Shown: positions 7,758-16,750 of the stretch, piece by piece
How positions within the stretch are numbered: the stretch's first letter is position 1
Layout: the number at the start of each line of letters is the position of its first letter
Source: Pseudomonadales bacterium
GTDB taxonomy: Bacteria; Pseudomonadota; Gammaproteobacteria; Pseudomonadales; Azotimanducaceae
Assembly (NCBI GenBank): GCA_022827905.1
Contig: JAJEIQ010000067.1
Location: 1-64,000 of the forward strand
Direction: 5' to 3'
DNA: 64,000 nucleotides
The notes under the pieces: model-generated
Told to the model about the DNA's origin: nothing
The model's database searches: none
What the model saw: only the letters and a program-made list of their open reading frames with translations
Position numbers and translations under genes: made by a program

Positions 7758-9085
7758 CACTAGTGTCCGGTTAACACTCAAATAAATTCAATTGGTTAGG
7801 GTCGCCATTGGGTTTGGTTGTGTTGGGGCTGTCGAAAAGTCCTTGATTTAGCGGTGTTTTCTCGAACAGGGTGACGGACAAAACCTGCAGCAAAGTGTGG
7901 AGGGAGGCATCCAAATCCAAGCGCTTCCTGACGATGGCGACGAGAACGTACACGGACACCGCCACCCAGATCTGCGCCTTCACGGCGTTCTCGGACGTGC
8001 CGTGGAACTTCTTGATCCGCAGGTGCTGCTTGATCCACTTGAAGAACAGCTCGACCTGCCAGCGGGCTTTGTACAGTGCGCAGATGGTCATTGGCGGCGG
8101 ACCGAACAGGTTGGTCAGGAACACCAAGGTCTTCTGCGTGTCCGGGTCCTTGAAGCGGATGCGGCGCAGGTGGCGCGGATAGCGCTTGCGGCTGTAGTGG
8201 CCGGACAAGGCCACCGTCTGGTCGCAGATGATTCCCTGCGCCCTGTCGCTCGGCGCGGAGTAGACCCGGCGCAGGTTGGCGTTCGACTTGGCGCGGGTGA
8301 CGAAGAACGCGCCGGCCTCCTGGAGCGCGAACAGCCGCTCGAAGTCGAGGTAGGCCCGGTCCATCACGTAGATCGCCGCCGGCTCCGGGATCAGCAGGTC
8401 GAGTGCGTTGACGTCGTGCAGCTTGCCGTCGGAAACATGGATGAAGCTGGGAATGCTGCCGCGCAGGTCCAGAAGCGTGTGCATCTTCACGGCGGCCTTG
8501 GCGCGGCGGAACGGCGCCCAGGGGAACAGCGACAGGCACAGGTCGATGGTGGTCGAGTCCAGCGCGTACACCGTGTTGGACAGCTCCAGGCCCAAATCCT
8601 CCTCGGCGTACAGCTTGCGCGCCTGGGCGATCAGCCGCTGCGCGAACTCCGCGTAAATGCGCCAGTCCCGGCGTTCGTTGGCGTCGGCCAGCGTCGACCG
8701 CCTCACGGGCGTGCGGATGCCCATGTGGTACAGCTTGGCCGACTGGGCGCAGAGAACCGCCTCGATGTCGCGCAGGCTTTCCCGGTAGGTCAGTTGCGCG
8801 AAGGCCAGAACCCGGAAGTGCTCGGCGCAGGGCAGGGTGCGAACGCGGTGGTTGCCGCCGTAGCGGTCGACGATCCGGGCAAAGGTCGTCCAAGGCAGAA
8901 AATCCATCAACTGTGCGAACAGGGCTTTGCCGGCGTACATGGTGCTGCGAGCTCCGGGAGTGCTTTCCCAAAAGGTCGCCCGACAGCGCCCCTGCATTCA
9001 AGTCGACACCACCCAAAAAGACCAAAAAACGCTTTGCATTCATGCCATTATGCGAACTACAGGTTCAGTTAACCGGACACTAGTG
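7758..9085 (-). mobile_element. complete IS4-family insertion sequence, 1328 bp
   Basis: Ends are perfect 18-bp inverted repeats: CACTAGTGTCCGGTTAAC at 7758-7775 and its complement at 9068-9085. The flanks carry a direct target duplication GTTCCATGT at 7749-7757 and 9086-9094 (10 bp if the shared C is counted). This indicates recent, intact transposition. One transposase gene fills the element and its TAA stop lies inside the left repeat. A diverged relative ends at position 140 in the same orientation. The element sits 14 bases past the RND pump gene and cuts it off from the serine hydrolase frame. Confidence 0.95.
7771..8940 (-). CDS. IS4-family transposase (DUF4372 N-terminus)
   Basis: A 389-residue DDE transposase that catalyses cut-and-paste movement of the element. 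The N-terminal DUF4372-type region is seen in GKALFAQLMDFLPW and the following NHRVRTLPCAEHF. Catalytic residues are the Asp in ALDSTTIDLC, the Asp in VMDRAYLDF, and the Glu in the YREK signature Y-x2-R-x3-E-x6-K of YKARWQVELFFKWIK. I chose the ATG at 8940 because family proteins begin close to this GKALF motif; the frame is open to 8997. The gene appears undamaged, so the element is probably active. Confidence 0.93.
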   Translation of the reverse strand: MYAGKALFAQLMDFLPWTTFARIVDRYGGNHRVRTLPCAEHFRVLAFAQLTYRESLRDIEAVLCAQSAKLYHMGIRTPVRRSTLADANERRDWRIYAEFAQRLIAQARKLYAEEDLGLELSNTVYALDSTTIDLCLSLFPWAPFRRAKAAVKMHTLLDLRGSIPSFIHVSDGKLHDVNALDLLIPEPAAIYVMDRAYLDFERLFALQEAGAFFVTRAKSNANLRRVYSAPSDRAQGIICDQTVALSGHYSRKRYPRHLRRIRFKDPDTQKTLVFLTNLFGPPPMTICALYKARWQVELFFKWIKQHLRIKKFHGTSENAVKAQIWVAVSVYVLVAIVRKRLDLDASLHTLLQVLSVTLFEKTPLNQGLFDSPNTTKPNGDPNQLNLFEC

Positions 9086-9099
9086 GTTCCATGTCTAAA

Positions 9100-12000
9100 T
9101 CAAGACGTTGAAGGTCGTCGCGTGAATGGTTGTTTGGCGACGCGGCGCAAATCGCCCGCCAAGGAGTACAGCACGGGTACCACGAACAGCGTCACCAAGG
9201 TCGAGATGGCCAAGCCCCAGCCGACGGCGAGGGAGATGATGCTGACGATGGGGTCGTAGCCGCCGATGCCGTAGGCGGTGGGCAGCACCCCGCCCAAAGT
9301 GGTTAGGGTGGTCACCATGATGGGCCGCAGCCGCTCGGTGACCGCTTCGATGATCCGGCTCTTCCGATCGCCGTCCCCATCGCCCTCGCGGACGCGGCGG
9401 TGGATGGAATCCACCATCACGATCGAGGCATTGACCACCACGCCGGCCAGCCCCACCGCGCCCATCATGGCGAACATGCTCATCGGCTGGCCGTGGATGA
9501 AGAAGATGAGAAAAACCCCGGCCACGGCGAACGGAATCACCAACATCACGAACAGGGCTTCGAGCAGCGAGCCCAGCATCAGCCAAATCACCACGCCGAT
9601 GCCGAGCACGGCGAGCACTGCGGCGACGGCGATACCCGAGGTGGTCTTTTGGGTTTCCACGGCTTCGCCGCCATTGAACACGTAGAGGTCGGGAAACTCC
9701 GCAAAGCGGGGAAACAGCTCCTCCTCCAACTGCGTGGCAAAGCTCAGCGCGGTGAGGCCGCTGTCCTGGGAGAAGCTGGCGCGAATGGTGGCCGAGCGAA
9801 AGCCGTCGCGGTGGTAGATGCGCGTCAAGGCCGGTAGCTGCATCGGCTCCACCACGTCGCGCAGGCGCGCGAGCTGGCCCGAGGCCGCGCGCACCGGCGT
9901 CTCCAGCAACGCTTCGAGGTTCAGCCGGGCGGCGGGGTCGAACTGCACCCGCAATTCGGTGGTGTCGTCGAGGTCGCGGTGCTCGCTGGCTTCGATGCCG
10001 TAGAAGGCCGCCGCCAGCGTCATGCCGACATCCTGGGCGCTTAGGCCCAGCCGCGCCAGTTTTTCGTAGTTCAGGTTGAGTTGCAGTTGCGGTGTGCCCG
10101 GCCGTTCATCCACCTCCACTTCAATGACGCCGGGGGTGCCGCGCAGTTGGCTTTCGATCTCGAAGGTGACGCCCCGGCGCAGGGTGTCGTCGTTGCAGAG
10201 GATGTGGATGGTGACGGGTTGATCTGTGGGCGGCCCGAAGAACTCGGATTGGTAGACAAGGTCCACGTTTTCCGGCACCCGCAGCAGGGGCGGAATCCGC
10301 TCGATCCATTCGGCGTTGGTGTGGCTGCGGCCAAAGCGTTTGAACTGGGTGAAGATCAGCGCCTCGTTGTCCGCATCGCCAAAGCTCTTGTCCAGGGCGT
10401 TGGTGTCCTGATGGCCGATGCGGGCGGTCACGGTGTCGATGTCGCTGGCAGTGATGTCGAGCAGCTGCCGCTCAAGGTCGGCGGTGATGGCTTCGGTGCG
10501 CTCCAAGGCCGTGCCGGGCGGCGTGGTTACCTTGATGAACAGCCGGTCGGCGTCGTCCTGGGGGTAGAGGATGAAGGGCACCATCGGGCGGATGAATCCC
10601 ATGATGGCGGCGAAGGCGGCGAGGGCGACCGCTAGGGTCAGCGCCCGGTGATCGAGCACCCAAGCCAGCGCCCTGCGGTACTTGACTTCCAGGCGGCGCA
10701 CGAAGGCGCGGGTTTGCAGCCGGGTGCCAGACTTGAGGGTGGACATGTGGGCAGGCAGGATTAGAAAGGACTCGATGAGCGAGAACATCAACACGATGAT
10801 GACGACGGTGGGAATCTGCCAGGCGACCTTGCCCGGCAGCCCGCCCATGGCCGCTAGGGGTGCAAAGGCAAGAACCGTGGTGAGCGCGGCTGCAGTGACG
10901 GGCGCCAGCATTTCGCGCGCCCCGGTCAAGGCCGCGTCCCCCGGCGCAAGCCCTTGGGCATGCTTGACGACGATGCGCTCTGAAACCACCACGGCGTCGT
11001 CCACCACCATGCCGAGCACGATGATCAAACCGGTCAGCGACATCATGTTCAGCGTCATGCCGAACGCGGGAAACAGGATCAGCGTGGCGAGGAACACCAC
11101 CGGGATGCCGATGAGAATCCAAACGGCGGGCCCCGGGCGGACGAAGGTGAACAGCACCGCCGTGACCAGGACCAAGCCGATCAGGCCGTTGTTGAACATG
11201 AGCGCCATGCGGTTGTTGACGATGATGGACTCGTCGTTGGTTAGCGTTACCCGCACCGACTCCGGCAGGTCCATCGCCGCCACTGCTGTGCGCACCTGCT
11301 CGACGGCCTCCACGATGTCGGCGGTTTCGCGCTTCTGAATCAGCAGGGTGACGCCGCGCTGGCCATTGGTGTGGGCGATGATGCCGGTGTCCTCGCGCCC
11401 GGATTCGATGCGGGCGATGTCGCGAATGCGCACTGCGCCGCCTTGGGCATCAAAGCGCAGGATCGCCTCGCCGACGTCGGTGGGCTCGTCGAAGCGGCTC
11501 CACATCACCACTTGCCGGCGCTCTTCCGGGCTTTCCAGCATGCCCCCGGTGCTGGAGACGTTGCGGTTGCGGACGGCGGCGATGACGTCGGTGAGGGTGA
11601 TGCCGTGCTCCCGTGCCCGAACCGGATCGACCAGCACCCGAACTTCGGGATCCGGCAGCCCAACGGTTTTCACGCTGGCGATGAGCGGCAGGCGCTCCAA
11701 ACGCTCCTCGACCGCGTTTGCGGCGTCGGCTAGCGGCTCTTCCGGCCCTTCAAGAGCCACCTCCAGGACGGTGATGCGGGCCGGGTTGTACTGCTTGAGA
11801 ATCGGCTCGTCCTCCATTTCGGCAGGAAATTCGGTGATCGCCTCGATGGCGGCGCGGAGGTCCGTTTCGGCCTCTTCGGTCTGCGCCCGGTTGTAGTCGT
11901 CGTAGAGTTCAATGGTGGTGAAGGAGGTGTTGTCGGCGATGACGGTGGTGAATTCATCGATGCCATCGACTTCCTCGAGCGCCTCCTCGATGGGGATGGT

Positions 12001-12192
12001 CACCTTCGCTTCCACGTCCTGGGCCGCGGCGCCGGGCAGCATGGCGGTGAGCCAGAAGATTGGCGTATCGATGGTCGGAATGAACTCCCGGGGCACGCTC
12101 GATGCCGACAGGTAGCCGATCACCACCAGTCCGGCGGCAATGACGTTGACCAACAGATGCCGCTTGATGAAGAAGCGGAGCAGCGCCTCCAA
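9100..12192 (-). CDS. efflux RND transporter permease (AcrB family)
   Basis: A full-length 1030-residue inner-membrane RND pump, the proton-driven part of a tripartite efflux system. It opens with TM1 (RHLLVNVIAAGLVVIGYLSA), then the periplasmic porter domain, and shows the TM4 proton-relay aspartates in GMVVDDAVVVSERI. A second repeat of six TM helices ends at about residue 1010. It starts 4 bases after the adaptor gene, which itself follows a TonB-dependent receptor gene, so the three are one minus-strand operon. No TolC-type outer membrane factor is present. Motif detail does not separate multidrug from lipid or siderophore export. The IS lies just past its stop. Confidence 0.93.
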   Translation of the reverse strand: MEALLRFFIKRHLLVNVIAAGLVVIGYLSASSVPREFIPTIDTPIFWLTAMLPGAAAQDVEAKVTIPIEEALEEVDGIDEFTTVIADNTSFTTIELYDDYNRAQTEEAETDLRAAIEAITEFPAEMEDEPILKQYNPARITVLEVALEGPEEPLADAANAVEERLERLPLIASVKTVGLPDPEVRVLVDPVRAREHGITLTDVIAAVRNRNVSSTGGMLESPEERRQVVMWSRFDEPTDVGEAILRFDAQGGAVRIRDIARIESGREDTGIIAHTNGQRGVTLLIQKRETADIVEAVEQVRTAVAAMDLPESVRVTLTNDESIIVNNRMALMFNNGLIGLVLVTAVLFTFVRPGPAVWILIGIPVVFLATLILFPAFGMTLNMMSLTGLIIVLGMVVDDAVVVSERIVVKHAQGLAPGDAALTGAREMLAPVTAAALTTVLAFAPLAAMGGLPGKVAWQIPTVVIIVLMFSLIESFLILPAHMSTLKSGTRLQTRAFVRRLEVKYRRALAWVLDHRALTLAVALAAFAAIMGFIRPMVPFILYPQDDADRLFIKVTTPPGTALERTEAITADLERQLLDITASDIDTVTARIGHQDTNALDKSFGDADNEALIFTQFKRFGRSHTNAEWIERIPPLLRVPENVDLVYQSEFFGPPTDQPVTIHILCNDDTLRRGVTFEIESQLRGTPGVIEVEVDERPGTPQLQLNLNYEKLARLGLSAQDVGMTLAAAFYGIEASEHRDLDDTTELRVQFDPAARLNLEALLETPVRAASGQLARLRDVVEPMQLPALTRIYHRDGFRSATIRASFSQDSGLTALSFATQLEEELFPRFAEFPDLYVFNGGEAVETQKTTSGIAVAAVLAVLGIGVVIWLMLGSLLEALFVMLVIPFAVAGVFLIFFIHGQPMSMFAMMGAVGLAGVVVNASIVMVDSIHRRVREGDGDGDRKSRIIEAVTERLRPIMVTTLTTLGGVLPTAYGIGGYDPIVSIISLAVGWGLAISTLVTLFVVPVLYSLAGDLRRVAKQPFTRRPSTS

Positions 12193-12196
12193 CGTG

Positions 12197-13309
12197 TCAG
12201 CTCCCGCCTACGATGGTGACCGAAGCGCCATCGCGCAACGCGAACTGGCCGTCGATCACCACGGTCTCGTCGGCTGCCAGTCCATCGACGATCTCAATTA
12301 GGGCGCCGCCGGTTCGCCCGGTCCGCACCGGACGCAAGCGCGCCTGCTGCCCTTCGACTACAAACACGTGCATGGTGCCGTCGCGCCGGAACACTGCTTG
12401 GGCGGGCACAGACGCCGGGCTCTCCACGGTGGCATAGGGCACATGCACGGTGGCCACCATGCCTTCGCGCAGAACGCCTTCGGGATCCTCCACCCAGATC
12501 TCCACCGGATAGGTGCCGGATGCCGGTTCGCTGAGGCGGGCGACGCTTTGGATTCTGCCGGTTAGCCGGCGACCGCCGAGGGCGTCCAACGCCAACTCAG
12601 CGGTCTGCGCTCCAACCAGACGGCTCGCCTCGTCGGCGGTGACGCCGGCCCGCACCCGGGCTCGGGAAAAATCCGCCACCGTGGCGATGGCAGCGCCGCG
12701 CTTGAGGTAGTCGCCGACCTGAACGTGAATCTGCTCGGCCGTTCCGTCAAAAGGCGCCCGAACCCGGGTGTCGGCCAAGGCCCGTTGCGCCGCTGCCAAT
12801 TGCGCCTTGGCCGCCACCATTTGCGCCCGGTTGCGCCGCACCGCGAAGCGCAGGGCGTCCAATCGGTCCTCGCTGATGAATTGGCGGGCGAACAGGTCGC
12901 GGCCGCGGATCAGTTCGCTGTCCGCTTGGGCGGCGTTGGCCTCGCTGCGGCGCACCTCCGCCGCAGCCTGGTCACGGGCAATGCGGGCGCGCTCATCGTC
13001 GAGCAGCACCAACGGCTGGCCCGCTTGGACCGGATCGCCCGGCTCCACGGAGCGGGCAACCACCCGGGCATCCACTTCCGCCGCCACCACGGCTTTGCGA
13101 AACGCTTCAATGACGCCGGGCACGGACGCCTGCCAGTGCAGTTGGGCACTCTGAACGGCAGCGACGCGAACCTGCACGGGCGTTGAAAGCGCGGCGGCAG
13201 GGCTGGACGCCGAGACCGACGGATTGGGTTCGGTGGCCACTTGCTCCTCGACTGGCGAGCAGGCGGCCGCGCAGAAGGTCAGCCCGATGACGAATGACTG
13301 CCGTTGCAT
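12197..13309 (-). CDS. RND efflux periplasmic adaptor (HlyD/AcrA family), lipoprotein
   Basis: A 370-residue membrane-fusion protein that couples the RND permease to an outer membrane channel. The N-terminus MQRQSFVIGLTFCAAAC is a short lipoprotein signal with the lipid-bearing Cys at about residue 17. A lipoyl half-motif (VPGVIEAFRKAVVAAEVDARV), a helical hairpin (about residues 110-175) with RIARDQAAAEVRRSEAN, the second lipoyl half (DTRVRAPFDGTAEQIHVQVGD) and a C-terminal beta barrel follow in the usual order. The gap to the permease gene is 4 bases and the receptor gene ends 12 bases upstream, so translation is probably coupled. Confidence 0.92.
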   Translation of the reverse strand: MQRQSFVIGLTFCAAACSPVEEQVATEPNPSVSASSPAAALSTPVQVRVAAVQSAQLHWQASVPGVIEAFRKAVVAAEVDARVVARSVEPGDPVQAGQPLVLLDDERARIARDQAAAEVRRSEANAAQADSELIRGRDLFARQFISEDRLDALRFAVRRNRAQMVAAKAQLAAAQRALADTRVRAPFDGTAEQIHVQVGDYLKRGAAIATVADFSRARVRAGVTADEASRLVGAQTAELALDALGGRRLTGRIQSVARLSEPASGTYPVEIWVEDPEGVLREGMVATVHVPYATVESPASVPAQAVFRRDGTMHVFVVEGQQARLRPVRTGRTGGALIEIVDGLAADETVVIDGQFALRDGASVTIVGGS

Positions 13310-13321
13310 CTTAGGTGCCCA

Positions 13322-16300
13322 TCAATTTTGCATGAGGCGCAGATCCAGATAGAAGTTGCGGCCATAGTCCTGATGCGCATCGGCGAAGTAGCCGAAATAG
13401 CGGTCCGCCAAGGGGGCGCGCTCATCGGTGAAGTTGCGTACGCCCAAGCGCATGCGCAGGTTCCGCTCCCCCATGTCCCAGTGGTAGTCGAAGGTGGCAT
13501 TCCACGTGGTCATCGAGCCCAGCCAGTAGCGGCTGCCGTCGTCCAAGGTCAGGGAATCTTGGTAGATCCTGCCGATCTTGACCCCGGAGAGGCCCGCCCC
13601 GAACGCGCCTTTGCGCCACGAGAAGGTGACGTTGTGCTTTTGCTTTTGGTTGCCGTTGCGCTGCAGCAGATCGGCGAAGCCCGTGATGGGAATGCTGGCC
13701 GGCAACTCGCCTGACTCCTGGGCCGAGACCAACTCCGCCGAGGAGCCACCGGCCTCCTGCTCAAAGGTGTCGAGGAAGGATGCGGTGTAGCGCAGCCGGA
13801 AGGCGCCGAGGGCCGATTCAAGGCGGTACAGCAGGCCGACATCGAAGCCCTTGAGGGTTCTGGTGTCGAGGTTGGCGTAGCGGTCGCTGACGAAGCGAAT
13901 GTCGCCTGCCGGGCAGATACCGGCCGCCGTGTAGATGGCCGCCGCTTCCGGGTCGATCTCGGCGGCGCGGACCACCGCCGGATTCGCGGCCAACGCCGCG
14001 CAGTTGCCGGGCCCGTGCCGCAGGCGTTGCAGCAAATCGAGGGCCGTGTGGTTCTCCTCGCCGAACAGGCCGATGGTGTCCTCCTTTTCGATGGACCAGT
14101 AGTCGAAGGTGAAGGTGAGGCTGTCGAAGGGCTCCAGCACCACGCCCACCGAATAGTTGCTCGACCGCTCCGCTTCGAGTTGGTCGCTGCCCTGGGCGAT
14201 CCGCTGGGTGGAATTCACGCAGTCGATGATGTCTTGATCGGGGTCGCCGCCGTTGCTGGCAGCGTAGAGGCAGGCGTAGTCCGTGCGGGTGTTTTGCCGC
14301 GCCACGATCTCTTCGTTGACCGTCACCAGGTTCGGCGCCCGAAAAGCCTCGGACCAGGAGCCGCGCACTAAAACGGCATCGTGCAGGCGCCAGCCGGCGG
14401 CGAACTTGCCCACCGTGGTGTCGCCCACGTCGGAGAAGCTCTCGTAGCGGATGGCGGCCTGGGCGTCGAGATTCGGCAGAATGGGAATCTGCAGCTCGGC
14501 GAACAGGGAGGTGACATCCCGGCGCCCCTTGTTGTCCGGGGTGGGGCTGGAGTTGACCACGTCGGACACCAACGGGAAGGAATCGCCCTGAAAGTCGGTG
14601 AAGACGATGGTGCCGTCCAGGCGCGGGTCGCGGTCGTCCTTGAACGATTCCTCCCGGTACTCGATGCCCGCCGCCAGGCCGAGCGGGCCGGCGGGCAGCT
14701 CCATGAGGTTGACGTTGGCGACCTTGATGTCCGCTAGGAAGAGTTCCATTTCGTTGTCGCGGGTGACATCGATCAGCGCCCGTTCGATGTTGCTGTTGAC
14801 CCCGCCGCTGAACGGGTTGTAGGCCGCCGGGGTTGGATCCGATAGGGCCTCGACCATGAGCGTGTTGGACACCCGGTTGCGGGTGAGGTCCTCCCGTTCG
14901 GCCTTGGAGTAGAGCACCGCGCCTTCCCAATCCCACGCGCCCCAACTGCCGCGCAGGCCTTGCAGCACGCGGTAAACATCGCCCTCGTTGTCCACGATGC
15001 GCGGCACTTCGGCGTAGCGGTAGTTGTCGATCTCCAACTCCAGGCCGGAGCAGGGCACGTCGGGAATGACCTCATCGGGCAGACGGTTGGGCGAGCCGCA
15101 GGGGCCTAGGGGATTGTAGTGGTGTTCAGGAGCGATCCGCAGCTTGACGGTCGAGAACGAAACCGATGGGTGGCGGGAGAGGTTGGTGTCCGAGCCGTAG
15201 TACATCAGCTCGGTGAAGCTCTCCAGGTTATTGTCGAATTCGTGGTTGATGAACGCAAACAGGGTGGTGCGTTGCAGTTTGGACGACAGGTCGCGGAACT
15301 CATTGAGGTTGTAGCGGTAGGTGCCTTGGCCGTCGATGCCGCCGCACACTTGGTCGTTCAAGGCCCATTGGCAGCGCTCGTCGCCGGCCGGAAAGGTCTC
15401 GAACTCGCCCCTCGAGTCGGTTAGCGTGCCGCTTAGGCCGGCCCGGCTTGCGGAACTGGTGACGTCATACTGGCCGTACAGGGAGTGAGCGCTGTTGTTG
15501 CGAAAGCGGGTGTCCCCGCTCCACAGCGAGTCCTCCGGAACACGGCTGCGGAAATCGCTGTCCGCCCAGCGATCTTGTTCACTGGCACTCACCCGGTCGC
15601 GGTTCAGGTAGCCGCCCATCAGGTGAATGTTGGTGCGGCCCTCGTTGAATGTGCTGCCCCAGGAGAAGTCCACCTGCCAAGTGTCCCGGCCGACATGATC
15701 GTAGGTGCCGAAGCGTCCGCGCAAGGACAGCCCTTCGGCGTCGCTCTTGAGCACGTAGTTGACCACGCCCGCCACCGCATCGGCCCCGTACAGCGCGGAA
15801 GCGCCGTCCTTGAGCACCTCGAGGCGCTCCAGCCCGTACACCGGGATGGTGTTGGCGTTCACGGTGTTGACCGGCACGAAGCTGCCGCCGACCTCCTCGG
15901 TTTGGAAGCTGGCCGCGTTGACCAGACGGCGGCCGTTGAGCAGCACCAGGGTGTTGCCGGTGCCGAGGTTGCGCAGGTTGAAGGCACCCACATCGCCGCG
16001 TGCGGAGTTGACCCCGCCGCTGATGTTCTCCGCCTCGTTGAAGAAGTTCTGCCCCTGTTCGGGCAACGCCTCGAGCAGATCATCGCCGGAATCCACGCCG
16101 AACAGCTCAATGTCCTGCGCATCCACCACCGACACCGGCAGGACGCCGCTAATGTTGGCGCCGCGAATGTGGGTGCCGGTGACCACCACCTCCTCGATCA
16201 CTTCGCCGGTGGCCGTTTGCGCTGCCGCTTGGAGCGCGAGCAGAGGCATGGTGGCCAGTGCGAATGCGGCTGCCCGCGCCGTGCGGAGGCCAAAGCGGGA

Positions 16301-16366
16301 TGCCGGACCGGGCTTTGTCGGCCCGGCGGGGCTGGCCAACGGGCTCGGTGCGCAGTGCTGCCGCAT
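13322..16366 (-). CDS. TonB-dependent receptor, large type
   Basis: A 1014-residue outer-membrane receptor for energy-dependent uptake. The start at 16366 is fixed by AGGAGACGCCC ahead of the ATG. A signal peptide ends near LLALQAAAQ, then a TonB-box-like EEVVVTGTHIRG, and a plug domain containing NLGTGNTLVLLNGRRLV, the signature of the large Sphingomonas/Caulobacter-type receptors. The remainder is a beta barrel with many aromatic and acidic strands. The C-terminus (YLDLRLMQN) is an unusual barrel end because the family usually finishes in an aromatic residue. It is first in an operon with an RND adaptor and pump, which suggests uptake and efflux of related compounds. Ligand unknown. Confidence 0.9.
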   Translation of the reverse strand: MRQHCAPSPLASPAGPTKPGPASRFGLRTARAAAFALATMPLLALQAAAQTATGEVIEEVVVTGTHIRGANISGVLPVSVVDAQDIELFGVDSGDDLLEALPEQGQNFFNEAENISGGVNSARGDVGAFNLRNLGTGNTLVLLNGRRLVNAASFQTEEVGGSFVPVNTVNANTIPVYGLERLEVLKDGASALYGADAVAGVVNYVLKSDAEGLSLRGRFGTYDHVGRDTWQVDFSWGSTFNEGRTNIHLMGGYLNRDRVSASEQDRWADSDFRSRVPEDSLWSGDTRFRNNSAHSLYGQYDVTSSASRAGLSGTLTDSRGEFETFPAGDERCQWALNDQVCGGIDGQGTYRYNLNEFRDLSSKLQRTTLFAFINHEFDNNLESFTELMYYGSDTNLSRHPSVSFSTVKLRIAPEHHYNPLGPCGSPNRLPDEVIPDVPCSGLELEIDNYRYAEVPRIVDNEGDVYRVLQGLRGSWGAWDWEGAVLYSKAEREDLTRNRVSNTLMVEALSDPTPAAYNPFSGGVNSNIERALIDVTRDNEMELFLADIKVANVNLMELPAGPLGLAAGIEYREESFKDDRDPRLDGTIVFTDFQGDSFPLVSDVVNSSPTPDNKGRRDVTSLFAELQIPILPNLDAQAAIRYESFSDVGDTTVGKFAAGWRLHDAVLVRGSWSEAFRAPNLVTVNEEIVARQNTRTDYACLYAASNGGDPDQDIIDCVNSTQRIAQGSDQLEAERSSNYSVGVVLEPFDSLTFTFDYWSIEKEDTIGLFGEENHTALDLLQRLRHGPGNCAALAANPAVVRAAEIDPEAAAIYTAAGICPAGDIRFVSDRYANLDTRTLKGFDVGLLYRLESALGAFRLRYTASFLDTFEQEAGGSSAELVSAQESGELPASIPITGFADLLQRNGNQKQKHNVTFSWRKGAFGAGLSGVKIGRIYQDSLTLDDGSRYWLGSMTTWNATFDYHWDMGERNLRMRLGVRNFTDERAPLADRYFGYFADAHQDYGRNFYLDLRLMQN

Positions 16367-16486
16367 CGGGCGTCTCCTGAAGATGAGGGCGGCGGAAACT
16401 TGGCCGGATTGTAGGCGCAATGGGGTGAGCAAGCCACTCGCTGGGACGGAACGAGTAGCCGCGTCAGGCGGCGTCAGCAAATGCAA

Positions 16487-16750
16487 TCACACTGCGACGA
16501 CTAGTGCGCCAAATGTCTCCTCTAGAACCGGCAGCCCGTCTTCCTCCAAGGCCACAACGTAGCCCTCAATAGCTTCCCTCACATTGTCAATTGCCTGCTG
16601 CCTAGTTTCTCCTTGACTGATGCAGCCGGGCAAACTCGGGCACTCCGTGATCCAATAGCCATCTTCCCCAGGGTAGAGCAGCACTTGCCTCATGTGGGTT
16701 AACTCTGCCAGTTCAGGGTTCCAGTCCTGCGCTGCCTTGATCAAGGACAT
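16487..16750 (-). CDS. HicB-like antitoxin (orphan)
   Basis: A small partial-RNase-H-fold protein of 87 residues, or 68 if the ATG at 16693 is used. The core YWITECPSLPGCISQGETR followed by a helix AIDNVREAIEGYV is typical of HicB antitoxins, which neutralise HicA mRNA interferases. No HicA-like gene is found on either side: upstream is an AAA ATPase gene, which the longer start overlaps by 38 bases; downstream is the receptor promoter region. It is either a solitary antitoxin-like regulator or a remnant. The shorter start avoids the overlap and aligns better with the family. Confidence 0.75.
   Translation of the reverse strand: MSLIKAAQDWNPELAELTHMRQVLLYPGEDGYWITECPSLPGCISQGETRQQAIDNVREAIEGYVVALEEDGLPVLEETFGALVVAV

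Noticed and set aside
1-9085. Composite transposon made of the two IS copies and the genes between
   Set aside because: The two IS copies differ substantially in sequence, so they are independent insertions.
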